This document shows, piece by piece, positions 56,601 through 63,478 of a stretch of 64,000 nucleotides of DNA. The notes under the pieces were generated by a model that had not been told where the DNA came from, did no database searches, and saw only the letters and a list, made by a program, of their open reading frames with translations. Made by a program: the position numbers and the translations under genes. Source of the DNA: Pontiella sulfatireligans (GTDB taxonomy: Bacteria; Verrucomicrobiota; Kiritimatiellia; Kiritimatiellales; Pontiellaceae); NCBI RefSeq assembly GCF_900890705.1, contig NZ_CAAHFH010000001.1:2604001-2668000 (forward strand), in the 5' to 3' direction. The stretch's first letter is position 1; the number at the start of each line of letters is the position of its first letter.

Positions 56601-58202
56601 GGTTCCCCATGCCGCAATGGTGCCGTCGTCGAGCAACGCATAGCAGTGCAGTCCGGCTGCCTCCACAGCGATGGCATTGGTGACCGATGTCGGAACGTCG
56701 CATTGGCCATAATCATTTTTGCCCCATGCCTCAACATGACCATCCGACCGCAGGGCCAGGCTTTGCCGATAGCCTGCTGAAACAGCCACGGCATTGGTGA
56801 CCGACGCCGGGACATTGATATAAGTTGGAAATCCCCACGCCTCAACATGACCATCCGACCGCAGGGCCAGGCTGTGAAACTCGTCTGACGATACCATTAC
56901 GGTATTGGATGCCGATGCCGGGACATTGGTGGTCCCAAAGGCATTTCTACCCCATGCCACGATGCTGCCATCGGCCAGGGCCACCACACTATAGCTATTC
57001 CCTCCAGCGACAGTCATGGCATCGCTTACCGCTGGTGGAATGTTCGTTTCACCGTAACTGTTATTTCCCCAGGAAACCACACGGCCATCGGATTGCACAG
57101 CCAGATTGTGATAATACCCTGCTGCAATTTCCAGCGTATTGGTCAACACAGCCGGGATGTCGCATTGGCCTGAGGTATTATTTCCCCATGCGATGATGTG
57201 AGGACATTCCAGATCCGGGAGACCGTCATCATCGGTATCGGCATCCAGTGGATCGGTTCCATGCACATTTACTTCATATCCATCCGAAAGCGTATCGCCA
57301 TCGCTGTCGCGTGCCAGTGGATCGGTTCCATGCGTATAAATCTCATCATAGTCTGAAAGACCATCATCGTCGCTGTCTGGATCAAGCGGATCGGTGCCGT
57401 AGGTGTTGATTTCGGTGTAATCCGACAGCCCGTCGTCGTCGCTGTCGTTGCCGGCACGAAGAATGATGTTGTCGAAATATGCCCCGGCCTCGGTGCTCTC
57501 GCCGGTTAATTTAACATAGGCAAGTTCCGAATAGGTGCCGCCGTCGTAGGTATCCAACGTGGTGGTCCGCGCCGCAGTGGTTCCGTCCTGTTTTATCGTA
57601 TAAACAGACCATCCGCCGAAATTGACCGAAATTTCAACATGTGCGTCTTTTGAGAAATCAAAGCTCGCGGGAGAGCCGTCATAGCCCCACCAATAGGGTC
57701 CGGGACTCTCACCCGCAGAAACCAGGTTGGAGGTAAACGCATAGGCCCCGTTCCCGTCGGCATATCCGGGGCGCTGGCGATCGCCGCTGTCATTTCCAAA
57801 TTCGTCAAGCTCCGCCATGACAAAATTGAAGATGATGTTGTCGTCGGAATCGTAACCCGTCAGATAGAAACTTTTTGTATCACCGTAGGTGCGCCGCGAT
57901 GCCATATCCAGTGACACCACCGCCGACTGGCCGCCGGACAACGGTGCCGCACTTGTGGGCGTCAGAGTAATGTCCGTGGCCGCGCTTCCGTCGGTGGACG
58001 GATCGGTGAGCAGCACCTGGCTTCCCAAAGTCGCATCTGGACCACTGGCCACAGCCACCTGAACTTTGTATCCGGCATTGTAGGTAATTGTGCCGGTATT
58101 TGCAGAGGTGCCCGACTCAAAGTCCGCCTCGAAAAAGACGATGCCCCGGGCGTTCGATCCTGCCAGCAGCAAAACCAAAGCGAAGCTAATGAGGTTTTTC
58201 AT
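53661..58202 (-). CDS. Giant secreted RCC1-like beta-propeller protein with thrombospondin-3-like repeats
   Basis: 1513 residues with signal peptide about 1-20. Order: concanavalin-like beta-sandwich (about 22-250); Asp-rich thrombospondin-3-like repeats (DSDDDGLSDYDEI, D.DTDDDGLPD); a first RCC1-like block of about seven 40-residue repeats; more Asp-rich repeats; a second block of about fourteen repeats of the form A-x-G-x-x-H-S-L-A-L-L-x-D-G-T-V-x-A-W-G, N-D-x-G-Q-T-D-V-P; a last set of Asp-rich repeats; an end domain (LEQSEDLIIWTN...KQFFRVRAGQ). RCC1 repeats fold as seven-bladed propellers, so ~21 repeats would fit three propellers. The Asp-rich parts probably bind calcium. Function unknown; a surface adhesin is plausible. 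Confidence 0.85.
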   Translation of the reverse strand: MKNLISFALVLLLAGSNARGIVFFEADFESGTSANTGTITYNAGYKVQVAVASGPDATLGSQVLLTDPSTDGSAATDITLTPTSAAPLSGGQSAVVSLDMASRRTYGDTKSFYLTGYDSDDNIIFNFVMAELDEFGNDSGDRQRPGYADGNGAYAFTSNLVSAGESPGPYWWGYDGSPASFDFSKDAHVEISVNFGGWSVYTIKQDGTTAARTTTLDTYDGGTYSELAYVKLTGESTEAGAYFDNIILRAGNDSDDDGLSDYTEINTYGTDPLDPDSDDDGLSDYDEIYTHGTDPLARDSDGDTLSDGYEVNVHGTDPLDADTDDDGLPDLECPHIIAWGNNTSGQCDIPAVLTNTLEIAAGYYHNLAVQSDGRVVSWGNNSYGETNIPPAVSDAMTVAGGNSYSVVALADGSIVAWGRNAFGTTNVPASASNTVMVSSDEFHSLALRSDGHVEAWGFPTYINVPASVTNAVAVSAGYRQSLALRSDGHVEAWGKNDYGQCDVPTSVTNAIAVEAAGLHCYALLDDGTIAAWGTNFYGVLDIPETATNVVSMSASSSHTLAILSDGSVIAWGTNNYGKCDVPDSVHHAVAVGAGAWHSLALCMGDPLNPDTDGDGLLDGGEVNIYGTDPLNADTDGDGMPDLWEVNNGLDPLSDNAALDPDGDGLGNAQEYSHGTDPLSSDTDGDGMDDGWEVDNGLDPLANDSGLDSDGDGLKNGQEYTRGTDPCDSDSDSDGLSDGVEVNICGTDPLDEDTDDDGLGDLELAEVVAWGNNSYSQCNVPSYKTNAVAMAGGGSHSLVLLSDGSVVAWGRNDYGQTDVPSHVTNVAAVATGSQYSLGLLSNGTVAAWGRNDYGQAVIPPSVTNAISVATGGYHSLALLTNGTVAAWGRNDDGQTDVPSHVTNAVAVSAGGAHSLALLSDGTVAAWGNNYAFQTTIPSYVTSAAAVSAGGNHSLALLSDGTVAAWGSNLYGQTDVPVHVTNVVAVASGYFHSLALLADGSVAAWGWNDDGQTDVPSHITNAVAVACGGEHSFALLSDGTVVAWGNDASGQANVPGSVTSAIAVGGGSMHSLALLSDGVVEAWGHNGSGQTDVPFLATNALSVAGGSSHSLALLADGTVVAWGQKDSDQIDVPSLVTNAVAVAGGSSHSLALLADGTVAAWGNNWYSQTNVPSRVTNAVAVAGGEVHSLALLSDSTVVAWGSNSYGQTNVPAHVTNAVAVAAGGSHSLALLADGTVAAWGNNDDGQTDVPVHVTNAVAVATGSSHSLALLADGTVAAWGLNDDGQIVVPFSLTKAIAVASKGSHSLALCLLGDPTDPDSDDDGLLDGEEVNIHGTDPNDSDSDNDGLLDGDEVNIYGTNPMHSDSDADGMPDGWEVDNGLNPVANDRDLDADGDGLNNFEEYSLGTDPQDVDTDGDGFDDFFEANDPALSPTVGNTSIVNYIHDNGSAFDLYSSNAVLDVAIGQLLIETDGGTVWLDLQLEQSEDLIIWTNAGDAIFWSISADPDKQFFRVRAGQ
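54290..55905. repeat. Tandem ~120-bp repeats encoding RCC1-like units
   Basis: About fourteen direct copies with a 120-bp period inside the 53661 gene. Recurrent blocks on the plus strand include GCATTGGTTACGTGG, CCCCACGC and CAGCGCCAGGCTGTGG. DNA similarity between neighbouring copies is high, as expected from recent duplication or gene conversion. Confidence 0.8.
56400..57190. repeat. Second, more diverged block of ~120-bp repeats
   Basis: Six to seven copies of the same RCC1-like unit, less alike at DNA level than the 54290-55905 block. Two neighbouring copies share the identical stretch CCTCAACATGACCATCCGAC. Confidence 0.7.
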
Positions 58203-58267
58203 TTTTCTCTCCTTATGTGTGGCCTTTACTACTTACTTAGTTATGGCGTGTCTCCCGTTCATAAATA

Positions 58268-58480
58268 TCATGGTATCTCCATTGATATTTGATCCCGCAT
58301 ACAGGTTATATGGGAGTGAATCGCATCCTGTATTGTTGTCGCCGCCGTCTCCCAAGAAGTGTAAGGAGCAGATGGGGTCGCATTATTGACATCCACATAG
58401 TGCGTGTTCGCCCAAACCTGACTGATGAAACAGGCTAAGCACACGGCTCCGGCAATAATGGTTTTTTCTGACGATTTCAT
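58268..58480 (-). pseudogene. Truncated beta-helix protein gene (N-terminus only)
   Basis: 71 codons from the ATG at 58480 (GGAGG upstream). A signal peptide (MKSSEKTIIAGAVCLACFISQVWAN) is followed by T-H-Y-V-D-V-N-N and PYTSWETAATTIQDAI, matching the entry block of the beta-helix protein at 61918 (THYVDINS, PYTSWESSTTSIQDAV). After IQDAI the similarity stops abruptly and the frame ends within 20 codons. It still has the 20-bp direct-repeat upstream element (58544-58570), so it was probably a functional gene that lost its 3' part. Confidence 0.75.
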
Positions 58481-58540
58481 GGCTCTTTCCTCCACAATTC
58501 GGGTTTTCCAAAAAAACTACATATTTCGCCCTTCATTTAG

Positions 58541-58571
58541 TACATGCGCAGTTGGTGCTCAGAATGCGCAA
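58541..58571 (-). promoter_or_regulatory. 20-bp-period direct repeat, site A
   Basis: ATGCGCA at 58544-58550 and again at 58564-58570 (TGCGCAT on the minus strand), followed on the minus strand by GTACTAAATGAAGG. It lies upstream of the truncated gene starting at 58480. Confidence 0.55.
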
Positions 58572-58583
58572 CCCATTCTGGAT

Positions 58584-60827
58584 TTATTCCTTCAGTTCCA
58601 CCTCCAGTTGGTAGAAGCCGTTGTCTCTTGCCCCGTGCAAGGTGTCGGTGTAGCTGTTTTGCGGGAACTCGATGTCTGCTTCCAAGGTTTGGAAACGACC
58701 GGACAGGGTATCCGTCCAAAGAATGCTGTATTGCCGGTTTGAGACGGATTCCCACTGCACCACGTAGCCACCTGCGCCCGGGTTGTGATCGACATGGGTT
58801 ATGGTGAAGCAGGATGCCTTGCTGATTGGATCGGTTCCGGAAATGTATTCGCGGATATTGTCGTGGCCGTCCCCGTCGGGGTCGTCATGGGGATTGCTCA
58901 ATGCTTCATCCCCGAAATAGAGATCCTCCCAGATGTGTGGCAGGCAATCGCCGTCCGCATCGTCGGCATCGGGCAGAGTCACCATGACGCGATAATATCC
59001 GCACGAAGCGGCGTTGTGGACGCTGTCGGTGTAGCTGTTTTGCGGATAGGCCAGCCCGTACACCAAGGGCTGGAGGCAACGCATCAGGTCGGAACCCCGC
59101 AGGATGTGGTAGACTCGACCCTCGACGGCAGTCCACCGGATCACGAAACCATCGACTTGATTCGAAACCGCGACGGCAAAGAAAGTCGCCGCATTGGTGG
59201 GATCGGTTCCGGCAATGTATTCCTCGTAGTTGCTCTGCGGATCAAGGTCTGCGTTGCCGGATGCAATACATCCGGTCGCACTGCTGAAATACAAGAGTTC
59301 CCATGCATCGGGAATCCTGTCGTCGTCGGTATCCAGATATCCCCCCGAAAAAACATAGGCCGCGCCGGAATGGATTGCACTGTTGTCGTTCTGGTTTCCA
59401 TTCACTCCAGTGGCCGAGCTATTTTCCCCATATGCACCGATCACAAGGCAATTGCCCGAAAGTGCCACTTGGTTGCCAAAACCATGGTAGTTCGCAGGAT
59501 AGGATGCCTTGAGACGGGCTTGGTGGATCCAGGTTGTGGCGGTTCGCTCATACACGTAGGCCGCCCCGGCGGATGTACCACCGCTATCTTCTCCGGGAGC
59601 GCCAATGACCATATTGTTTCCCGACATTGCCACCGACCGGCCAAACACATCTCCTGCTTGAGTATCAGAAGCCTTGATGTAGGCCTGCAGGTTCCAGTTC
59701 GTACCCGTGCGCACATACACATAGGCTGCTCCGGCGCTAGTGGCACTGTTGTCAGATGGATTGCCACCCATTCCGCTGGTTGCGCTGTCTTCGTTCTCTG
59801 CACCCACCAAAATCGTATCGCCCAAAATGGCCGCACTGCAACCGAATGAATCACCCTCTTCTGTGTTGGAGGCTTTTAGATAAGCCTGCTGGAGCCAGTT
59901 CGTGCCGTTGCGCACAAACACATAGGCCGCACCTGAACCACTGGCATTGTTGTCGTTCTGGTTGCCGTTTACACCGGAGGCATTGCTGTCTTCTGCATAG
60001 GCGCCGACCACGATGGTATCGCCCGAAATTGCAACCGAATAGCCAAACCGATCATATGCCTCAGTATTGGAAGCCTTGAGATAGGCTTGTTGGCACCAGT
60101 TTGAACCGTTGCGTCCGAATACATAGGTGGCGCCGGAGCTAATGGCACTGTTGTCGGACTCGACGCCGTTTACGCCGGAGGCATTGCTGTCTTCCGAGTC
60201 GGCACCGACCACGATGGTGTCGCCCGAAATTGCAACCGAATAGCTAAACCGGTCATTTGCCTGAGTGTTGGAAGCCTTGAGGTAGGCCTGTTGACTCCAG
60301 TTTGTGCCAGAGCGCACGAACACGTAGGCGGCTCCTGAACCAGAGGCGCTGTTGTCGGTTTGGTTGCCGTTGACACCTTTAGCAATGCTGTCTTCGTTAG
60401 CACCGCCTATCACGATGGTGTTGCCGCTAATCGCCACTTTGTTACCAAACCAATCGTAAGCATCAGTATTGGAGGGCTTGAGGTAGGCCTGCTGCTGCCA
60501 GTTGGTTCCGCTGCGCACAAACACATAGGCAGCGCCGGCCCATTCTGCACCGTTGTCGGCCTGGTTGCCGTTCACTGCTGTGGCACTGCTACTTTCCCGC
60601 CGCGCGCCAACTACCGCCGTGTCACCCGAAAAGTCCACCGAGCAGCCAAAATGGTCGCCTGCGTCGGTATTGGAAGCCTTGAGGTAAGCTTCTTGGATTG
60701 CCGTCCAGTCTTCGGCGCTCAATTCTTGTGGTACCTCACCGGGTCCGACTTGTTGCATCCCTCCCGCCAAAGCTGTACATGTGGCACAGCAGACTGCCAT
60801 CAAGAATATGCTAATCCTCGTTTTCAT
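58584..60827 (-). CDS. Secreted FG-GAP (integrin-like) beta-propeller protein
   Basis: 747 residues with signal peptide about 1-21. Seven ~64-residue repeats (about 45-500) of the form YLKASNT-x-A-x-D-x-FG-x-S-V-A-I-S-G-D-T-I-V-V-G-A, then GAAYVFVRSGTNW; this is the FG-GAP repeat that builds seven-bladed integrin-type propellers. Two Fn3-like end domains with Asp-rich loops follow (DTDDDRIPDAWELLYF, ADGDCLPHIWEDLYFG, DDPDGDGHDNIREYISGTDP), the last ending NGFYQLEVELKE. Likely exported and surface-associated; ligand unknown. Own promoter region with direct-repeat site B. Confidence 0.87.
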   Translation of the reverse strand: MKTRISIFLMAVCCATCTALAGGMQQVGPGEVPQELSAEDWTAIQEAYLKASNTDAGDHFGCSVDFSGDTAVVGARRESSSATAVNGNQADNGAEWAGAAYVFVRSGTNWQQQAYLKPSNTDAYDWFGNKVAISGNTIVIGGANEDSIAKGVNGNQTDNSASGSGAAYVFVRSGTNWSQQAYLKASNTQANDRFSYSVAISGDTIVVGADSEDSNASGVNGVESDNSAISSGATYVFGRNGSNWCQQAYLKASNTEAYDRFGYSVAISGDTIVVGAYAEDSNASGVNGNQNDNNASGSGAAYVFVRNGTNWLQQAYLKASNTEEGDSFGCSAAILGDTILVGAENEDSATSGMGGNPSDNSATSAGAAYVYVRTGTNWNLQAYIKASDTQAGDVFGRSVAMSGNNMVIGAPGEDSGGTSAGAAYVYERTATTWIHQARLKASYPANYHGFGNQVALSGNCLVIGAYGENSSATGVNGNQNDNSAIHSGAAYVFSGGYLDTDDDRIPDAWELLYFSSATGCIASGNADLDPQSNYEEYIAGTDPTNAATFFAVAVSNQVDGFVIRWTAVEGRVYHILRGSDLMRCLQPLVYGLAYPQNSYTDSVHNAASCGYYRVMVTLPDADDADGDCLPHIWEDLYFGDEALSNPHDDPDGDGHDNIREYISGTDPISKASCFTITHVDHNPGAGGYVVQWESVSNRQYSILWTDTLSGRFQTLEADIEFPQNSYTDTLHGARDNGFYQLEVELKE
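58680..58694. repeat. TTCCA-N5-TGGAA palindrome
   Basis: TTCCAAGGTTTGGAA inside the 58584 gene, read as F-Q-T-L-E. Confidence 0.6.
59390..60690. repeat. Tandem ~190-bp repeats encoding FG-GAP units
   Basis: Seven direct copies inside the 58584 gene. Shared plus-strand blocks include GTTGGAAGCCTTGAGGTA and CACATAGGC. The 59890-60340 copies are the most alike. Confidence 0.75.
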
Positions 60828-60874
60828 CTCACACCTCCGTACGGGTTTAAAGAGATCTATTCGCCTTCATTTAG

Positions 60875-60905
60875 TACATGCGCGATTGGAGCGCAGAATG
60901 CGCAA
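60875..60905 (-). promoter_or_regulatory. 20-bp-period direct repeat, site B
   Basis: ATGCGCG (60878-60884) and ATGCGCA (60898-60904), period 20, followed on the minus strand by GTACTAAATGAAGG exactly as at site A. The gene start is 60827. Confidence 0.6.
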
Positions 60906-60952
60906 AAAGATGTTGGATGTGAGGAATTCTGAGAGAACACCCGCGCACAGGG

Positions 60953-61759
60953 TCATCGAGAAGCGCTCTTCGAGCCCCATTTATAAACAACAGGACGGCG
61001 CGTCCTTTTATGTGGAGGCAGGAGAGCTTCTCTCTGCTTCACCAGCTCCGCGTTCAGCCCCGCCAGCACGGTGGTCTTCGGCCACCCTTTGCCTTTTCCG
61101 ATATGGGCGGGATTGCGGAATTCCCGCTTTATTTGTTCTCCCGACGGCAGGGTTGCGGCCGCGCGGCCCCAAATGCCCTGAATCTCGCCATTTCCGCCAC
61201 TGGGATCCATGTAGAGCATAACCGGAACGGTCATCAGGTCATGATGGGCTCCGGCCGGCACAAAAGGCGCGTTTAGACGTCCGCACTGTATGCCCTCCGT
61301 AACCATCCAATGCCCTGGGGAGCCGCTGTACTGCCGATAGTATATGCAATATTCGATGCCGATATCGACGAGTCCGACATCCGATCCATTTTCCAGCAAG
61401 ATGACATATCCTGAACGTGTGATGTTCTCGGGTTTGTAGAGCAGGTCGTTGAACGTCTTGGCGCGGCCGAAATCCTTCAACTCAGCGCTGACTTTAATGG
61501 CATCCTGAAACCACTGCTTCCGAACATACTGCTGATCGGCATCGGAAAAAACAGCCAGCGAGGCTTCGAATGTTTGGTTGTCTTCCCGCTGAATGGTTAC
61601 GGTTTGCTGCTTGGCATTGAACTCCAGTAAGCGCCCCTCAACGCTGCGGCCTTTTACGTCGGTAAAGACGCGGCAGGGCTCTTCCGCCCACGACAGGCCA
61701 GCTGCAACGAAGAGCCCGACGCCCAGAACCAGCGAACTGCTGTATTGGCATGTTTTCAT
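60953..61759 (-). CDS. Secreted SHD1-domain protein
   Basis: 268 residues from the ATG at 61759, chosen because AGGAGGTGCGCC precedes it and the signal peptide (MKTCQYSSSLVLGVGLFVAAGLSWA) then starts at residue 1. Residues about 28-80 match the SLA1-homology-1-like domain common in Planctomycetes and Verrucomicrobia (CRVFTDVKGRSVEGRLLEF, REDNQTFEASLAVFSDADQ). The rest is a conserved but unnamed beta-rich part (SGYVILLENGSDVGLVDIGIEYCIYYR). It ends in a basic stretch, HKRTRRPVVYKWGSKSAS. Function of bacterial SHD1 proteins is not established. Own promoter region with direct-repeat site C. Confidence 0.8.
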   Translation of the reverse strand: MKTCQYSSSLVLGVGLFVAAGLSWAEEPCRVFTDVKGRSVEGRLLEFNAKQQTVTIQREDNQTFEASLAVFSDADQQYVRKQWFQDAIKVSAELKDFGRAKTFNDLLYKPENITRSGYVILLENGSDVGLVDIGIEYCIYYRQYSGSPGHWMVTEGIQCGRLNAPFVPAGAHHDLMTVPVMLYMDPSGGNGEIQGIWGRAAATLPSGEQIKREFRNPAHIGKGKGWPKTTVLAGLNAELVKQREALLPPHKRTRRPVVYKWGSKSASR

Positions 61760-61791
61760 GGCGCACCTCCTATTTTCCCCTCTACTTATAC

Positions 61792-61819
61792 ATGCGCATT
61801 CCAGACGAAAAATGCGCAA
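61792..61819 (-). promoter_or_regulatory. 20-bp-period direct repeat, site C
   Basis: ATGCGCA at 61792-61798 and 61812-61818, period 20, followed on the minus strand by GTATAAGTAGAGG. The gene start is 61759. Confidence 0.6.
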
Positions 61820-61833
61820 GGAGGGCGAGGCGC

Positions 61834-61893
61834 GGGGCCGGATTCGGATCCGGCGCCCCTGACGCTACAGGCGCCGGATCGGAATCCGGCGCC
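61834..61893. repeat. Pair of 24-bp palindromes (REP-like)
   Basis: GGGGCCGGAT-TCGG-ATCCGGCGCC (61834-61857) and GGCGCCGGAT-CGGA-ATCCGGCGCC (61870-61893). Each is a 10-bp-arm palindrome, and together they can also form one 18-bp stem. They lie between the 61918 stop and the 60953 promoter; no T run follows. Confidence 0.7.
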
Positions 61894-61917
61894 ACAACAA
61901 AGGCCATGCCATTAAGT

Positions 61918-63477
61918 TCAGCGGGGCGGCAAAACCGTAACAGCATCCCCACCGATGAATGGCCGTCCGTCTTTGGTCTCCCCGGTCAGCAGCGCTTTGG
62001 TGCTGCCTTTACCCAGCTTCAGCCGTCTTCGCTGAAACTGGAGGAGCAGATCGACATCACCGTCGGCATCCACATCCTGCAGCACGCGGCGTTCGGGAGC
62101 CGCTTCGGCAAAGCGCACGCTGGCGGGATCGACGGTGGAGGCGTCGAAGGTTCCAGTCGTCAGAATCGCCACCGGCAAAAGGCCACCGGCCTTGAGGTTG
62201 ATGGATTTGCTTTTGGAGCCGGGCTTGATGTCGATCTCCACGTTGGTGATCTGAAATTCATACGCGCCCATATCCACCACCGCGTCGCCATCGCGGTCGC
62301 CGTCCATGATCCGAGGGTTGCCATCGAGATCGGTGGCTTGGTTGGTGTGGATATTGGAACCGGCATCGATACAGGGGGAGTCCGGCTGCAGACGATAGTC
62401 GCCCCTCTTGGCATTCACAAACCGAGGCTTTTTCCCGACATTGCCGGTATGGCTTCGGTCGATACTGGGGGAGCAAGAGTTGAACACTCGCAACTTCTTT
62501 TGTTCCCCACCGATGTCCGGAGTGCTGTTGCCGTAAATAATTGAATTGTAGATATCGATATTCTTTGCACCGCCATAGTTTAGGGCACGATTCCATACAA
62601 TGGTGCAGTTGATTACTTTATTTTCTGGATATTTATCGTTAACAAATACGCATACACCACCGCCGTCTACCTCGGCAGAATTACTATAGATGTTGCAATT
62701 CTGTATGGTGATCTCGCTGGTGGCTTTTTCCCTTAAAGCCACGTTGACACCTCCACCAGAGTTCTTTGCCCTGTTGTTCCGGATGATACAGTTTTCAACA
62801 ACAGCGGAAACATGTTCCCCCGTGCCCACCTCGAAATATATACCGCCACCCCACCGGGCGTCATTAGCCTCAACAATGCAGTCAGCAATTTTTATGGGCG
62901 CGGAGCCGCGCACCGTAATCCCTCCGCCGATAGCGTTGCTTTTTACGATGGCATCACCGCCCGTCATGGTGAATCCCTCCACCACAACAGGGCCGGTTCT
63001 ATCGGTTTTGGTAATGATAATTCTGAACACTCGGCAGTTCCCGTTGGCATCAACAATCGTTTTGTCACATCCATTAACACTACGCACGGTCAAGCCTGTA
63101 CGGATTTCGATCTGGGAGGTGACGTTATATGTTCCGTCACCAATCAGCACCGTATCGCCGTTCTCGGCAATATCCACCGCATCCTGAATGCTGGTCGTCG
63201 ATGACTCCCACGAGGTATACGGGGCGATCGGGTTGGTGCTGTTGATGTCGACATAATGTGTGTCGGCGAAAGTGGTGGTGGCGACGAGCAGCCATGCCGT
63301 TCCGATGATGATGGCCAAGGAATTTAATACTGTAGGGCGTGCTTCTCTGCTCGCAGAGCGCGCGCAACCCAGTTGACGGAAACGCGCCCCTTTGGAAAAA
63401 GAGGCACGTCCTACACCAACGCCAACCGGGTATCCCGTCATTCCATTCCGTGTGTTCTGTGTATTCCGTGGTCTCAT
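61918..63477 (-). CDS. Secreted parallel beta-helix protein with FG-GAP-like/EF-type end
   Basis: About 519 residues from the ATG at 63477 (GGGAAG upstream), one base beyond the stop of the next paralogue; the start is uncertain. Codons for a signal-like segment (SLAIIIGTAWLLVATTTFA) begin only near 63327. Everything between is a palindromic element plus spacer read in frame, so translation may really begin at TTG 63318 or the native start may be lost. The body is a Pmp-type right-handed beta-helix (VRSVNGCDKTIVDANG, GGGITVRGSAPIKIADC, NRAKNSGGGVNVALRE) with DGDRDGDAVVDMGAYEFQ at its end. The C-terminus has blocks VAILTTGTFDAS and DVDADGDVDLLLQFQ. Tandem paralogue of the gene at 63479. Confidence 0.75.
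   Translation of the reverse strand: MRPRNTQNTRNGMTGYPVGVGVGRASFSKGARFRQLGCARSASREARPTVLNSLAIIIGTAWLLVATTTFADTHYVDINSTNPIAPYTSWESSTTSIQDAVDIAENGDTVLIGDGTYNVTSQIEIRTGLTVRSVNGCDKTIVDANGNCRVFRIIITKTDRTGPVVVEGFTMTGGDAIVKSNAIGGGITVRGSAPIKIADCIVEANDARWGGGIYFEVGTGEHVSAVVENCIIRNNRAKNSGGGVNVALREKATSEITIQNCNIYSNSAEVDGGGVCVFVNDKYPENKVINCTIVWNRALNYGGAKNIDIYNSIIYGNSTPDIGGEQKKLRVFNSCSPSIDRSHTGNVGKKPRFVNAKRGDYRLQPDSPCIDAGSNIHTNQATDLDGNPRIMDGDRDGDAVVDMGAYEFQITNVEIDIKPGSKSKSINLKAGGLLPVAILTTGTFDASTVDPASVRFAEAAPERRVLQDVDADGDVDLLLQFQRRRLKLGKGSTKALLTGETKDGRPFIGGDAVTVLPPR
63331..63415. repeat. MITE-like element with terminal inverted repeats
   Basis: 85 bp with ends TGTAGGGCGTGCTTC and (reverse complement of the right end) TGTAGGACGTGCCTC, 13 of 15 bases equal. 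It carries an internal hairpin, CTCTGC-TC-GCAGAG. It lies directly upstream of the signal-peptide codons of the 61918 gene. No target duplication is obvious. Confidence 0.65.
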
Positions 63478-63478
63478 G

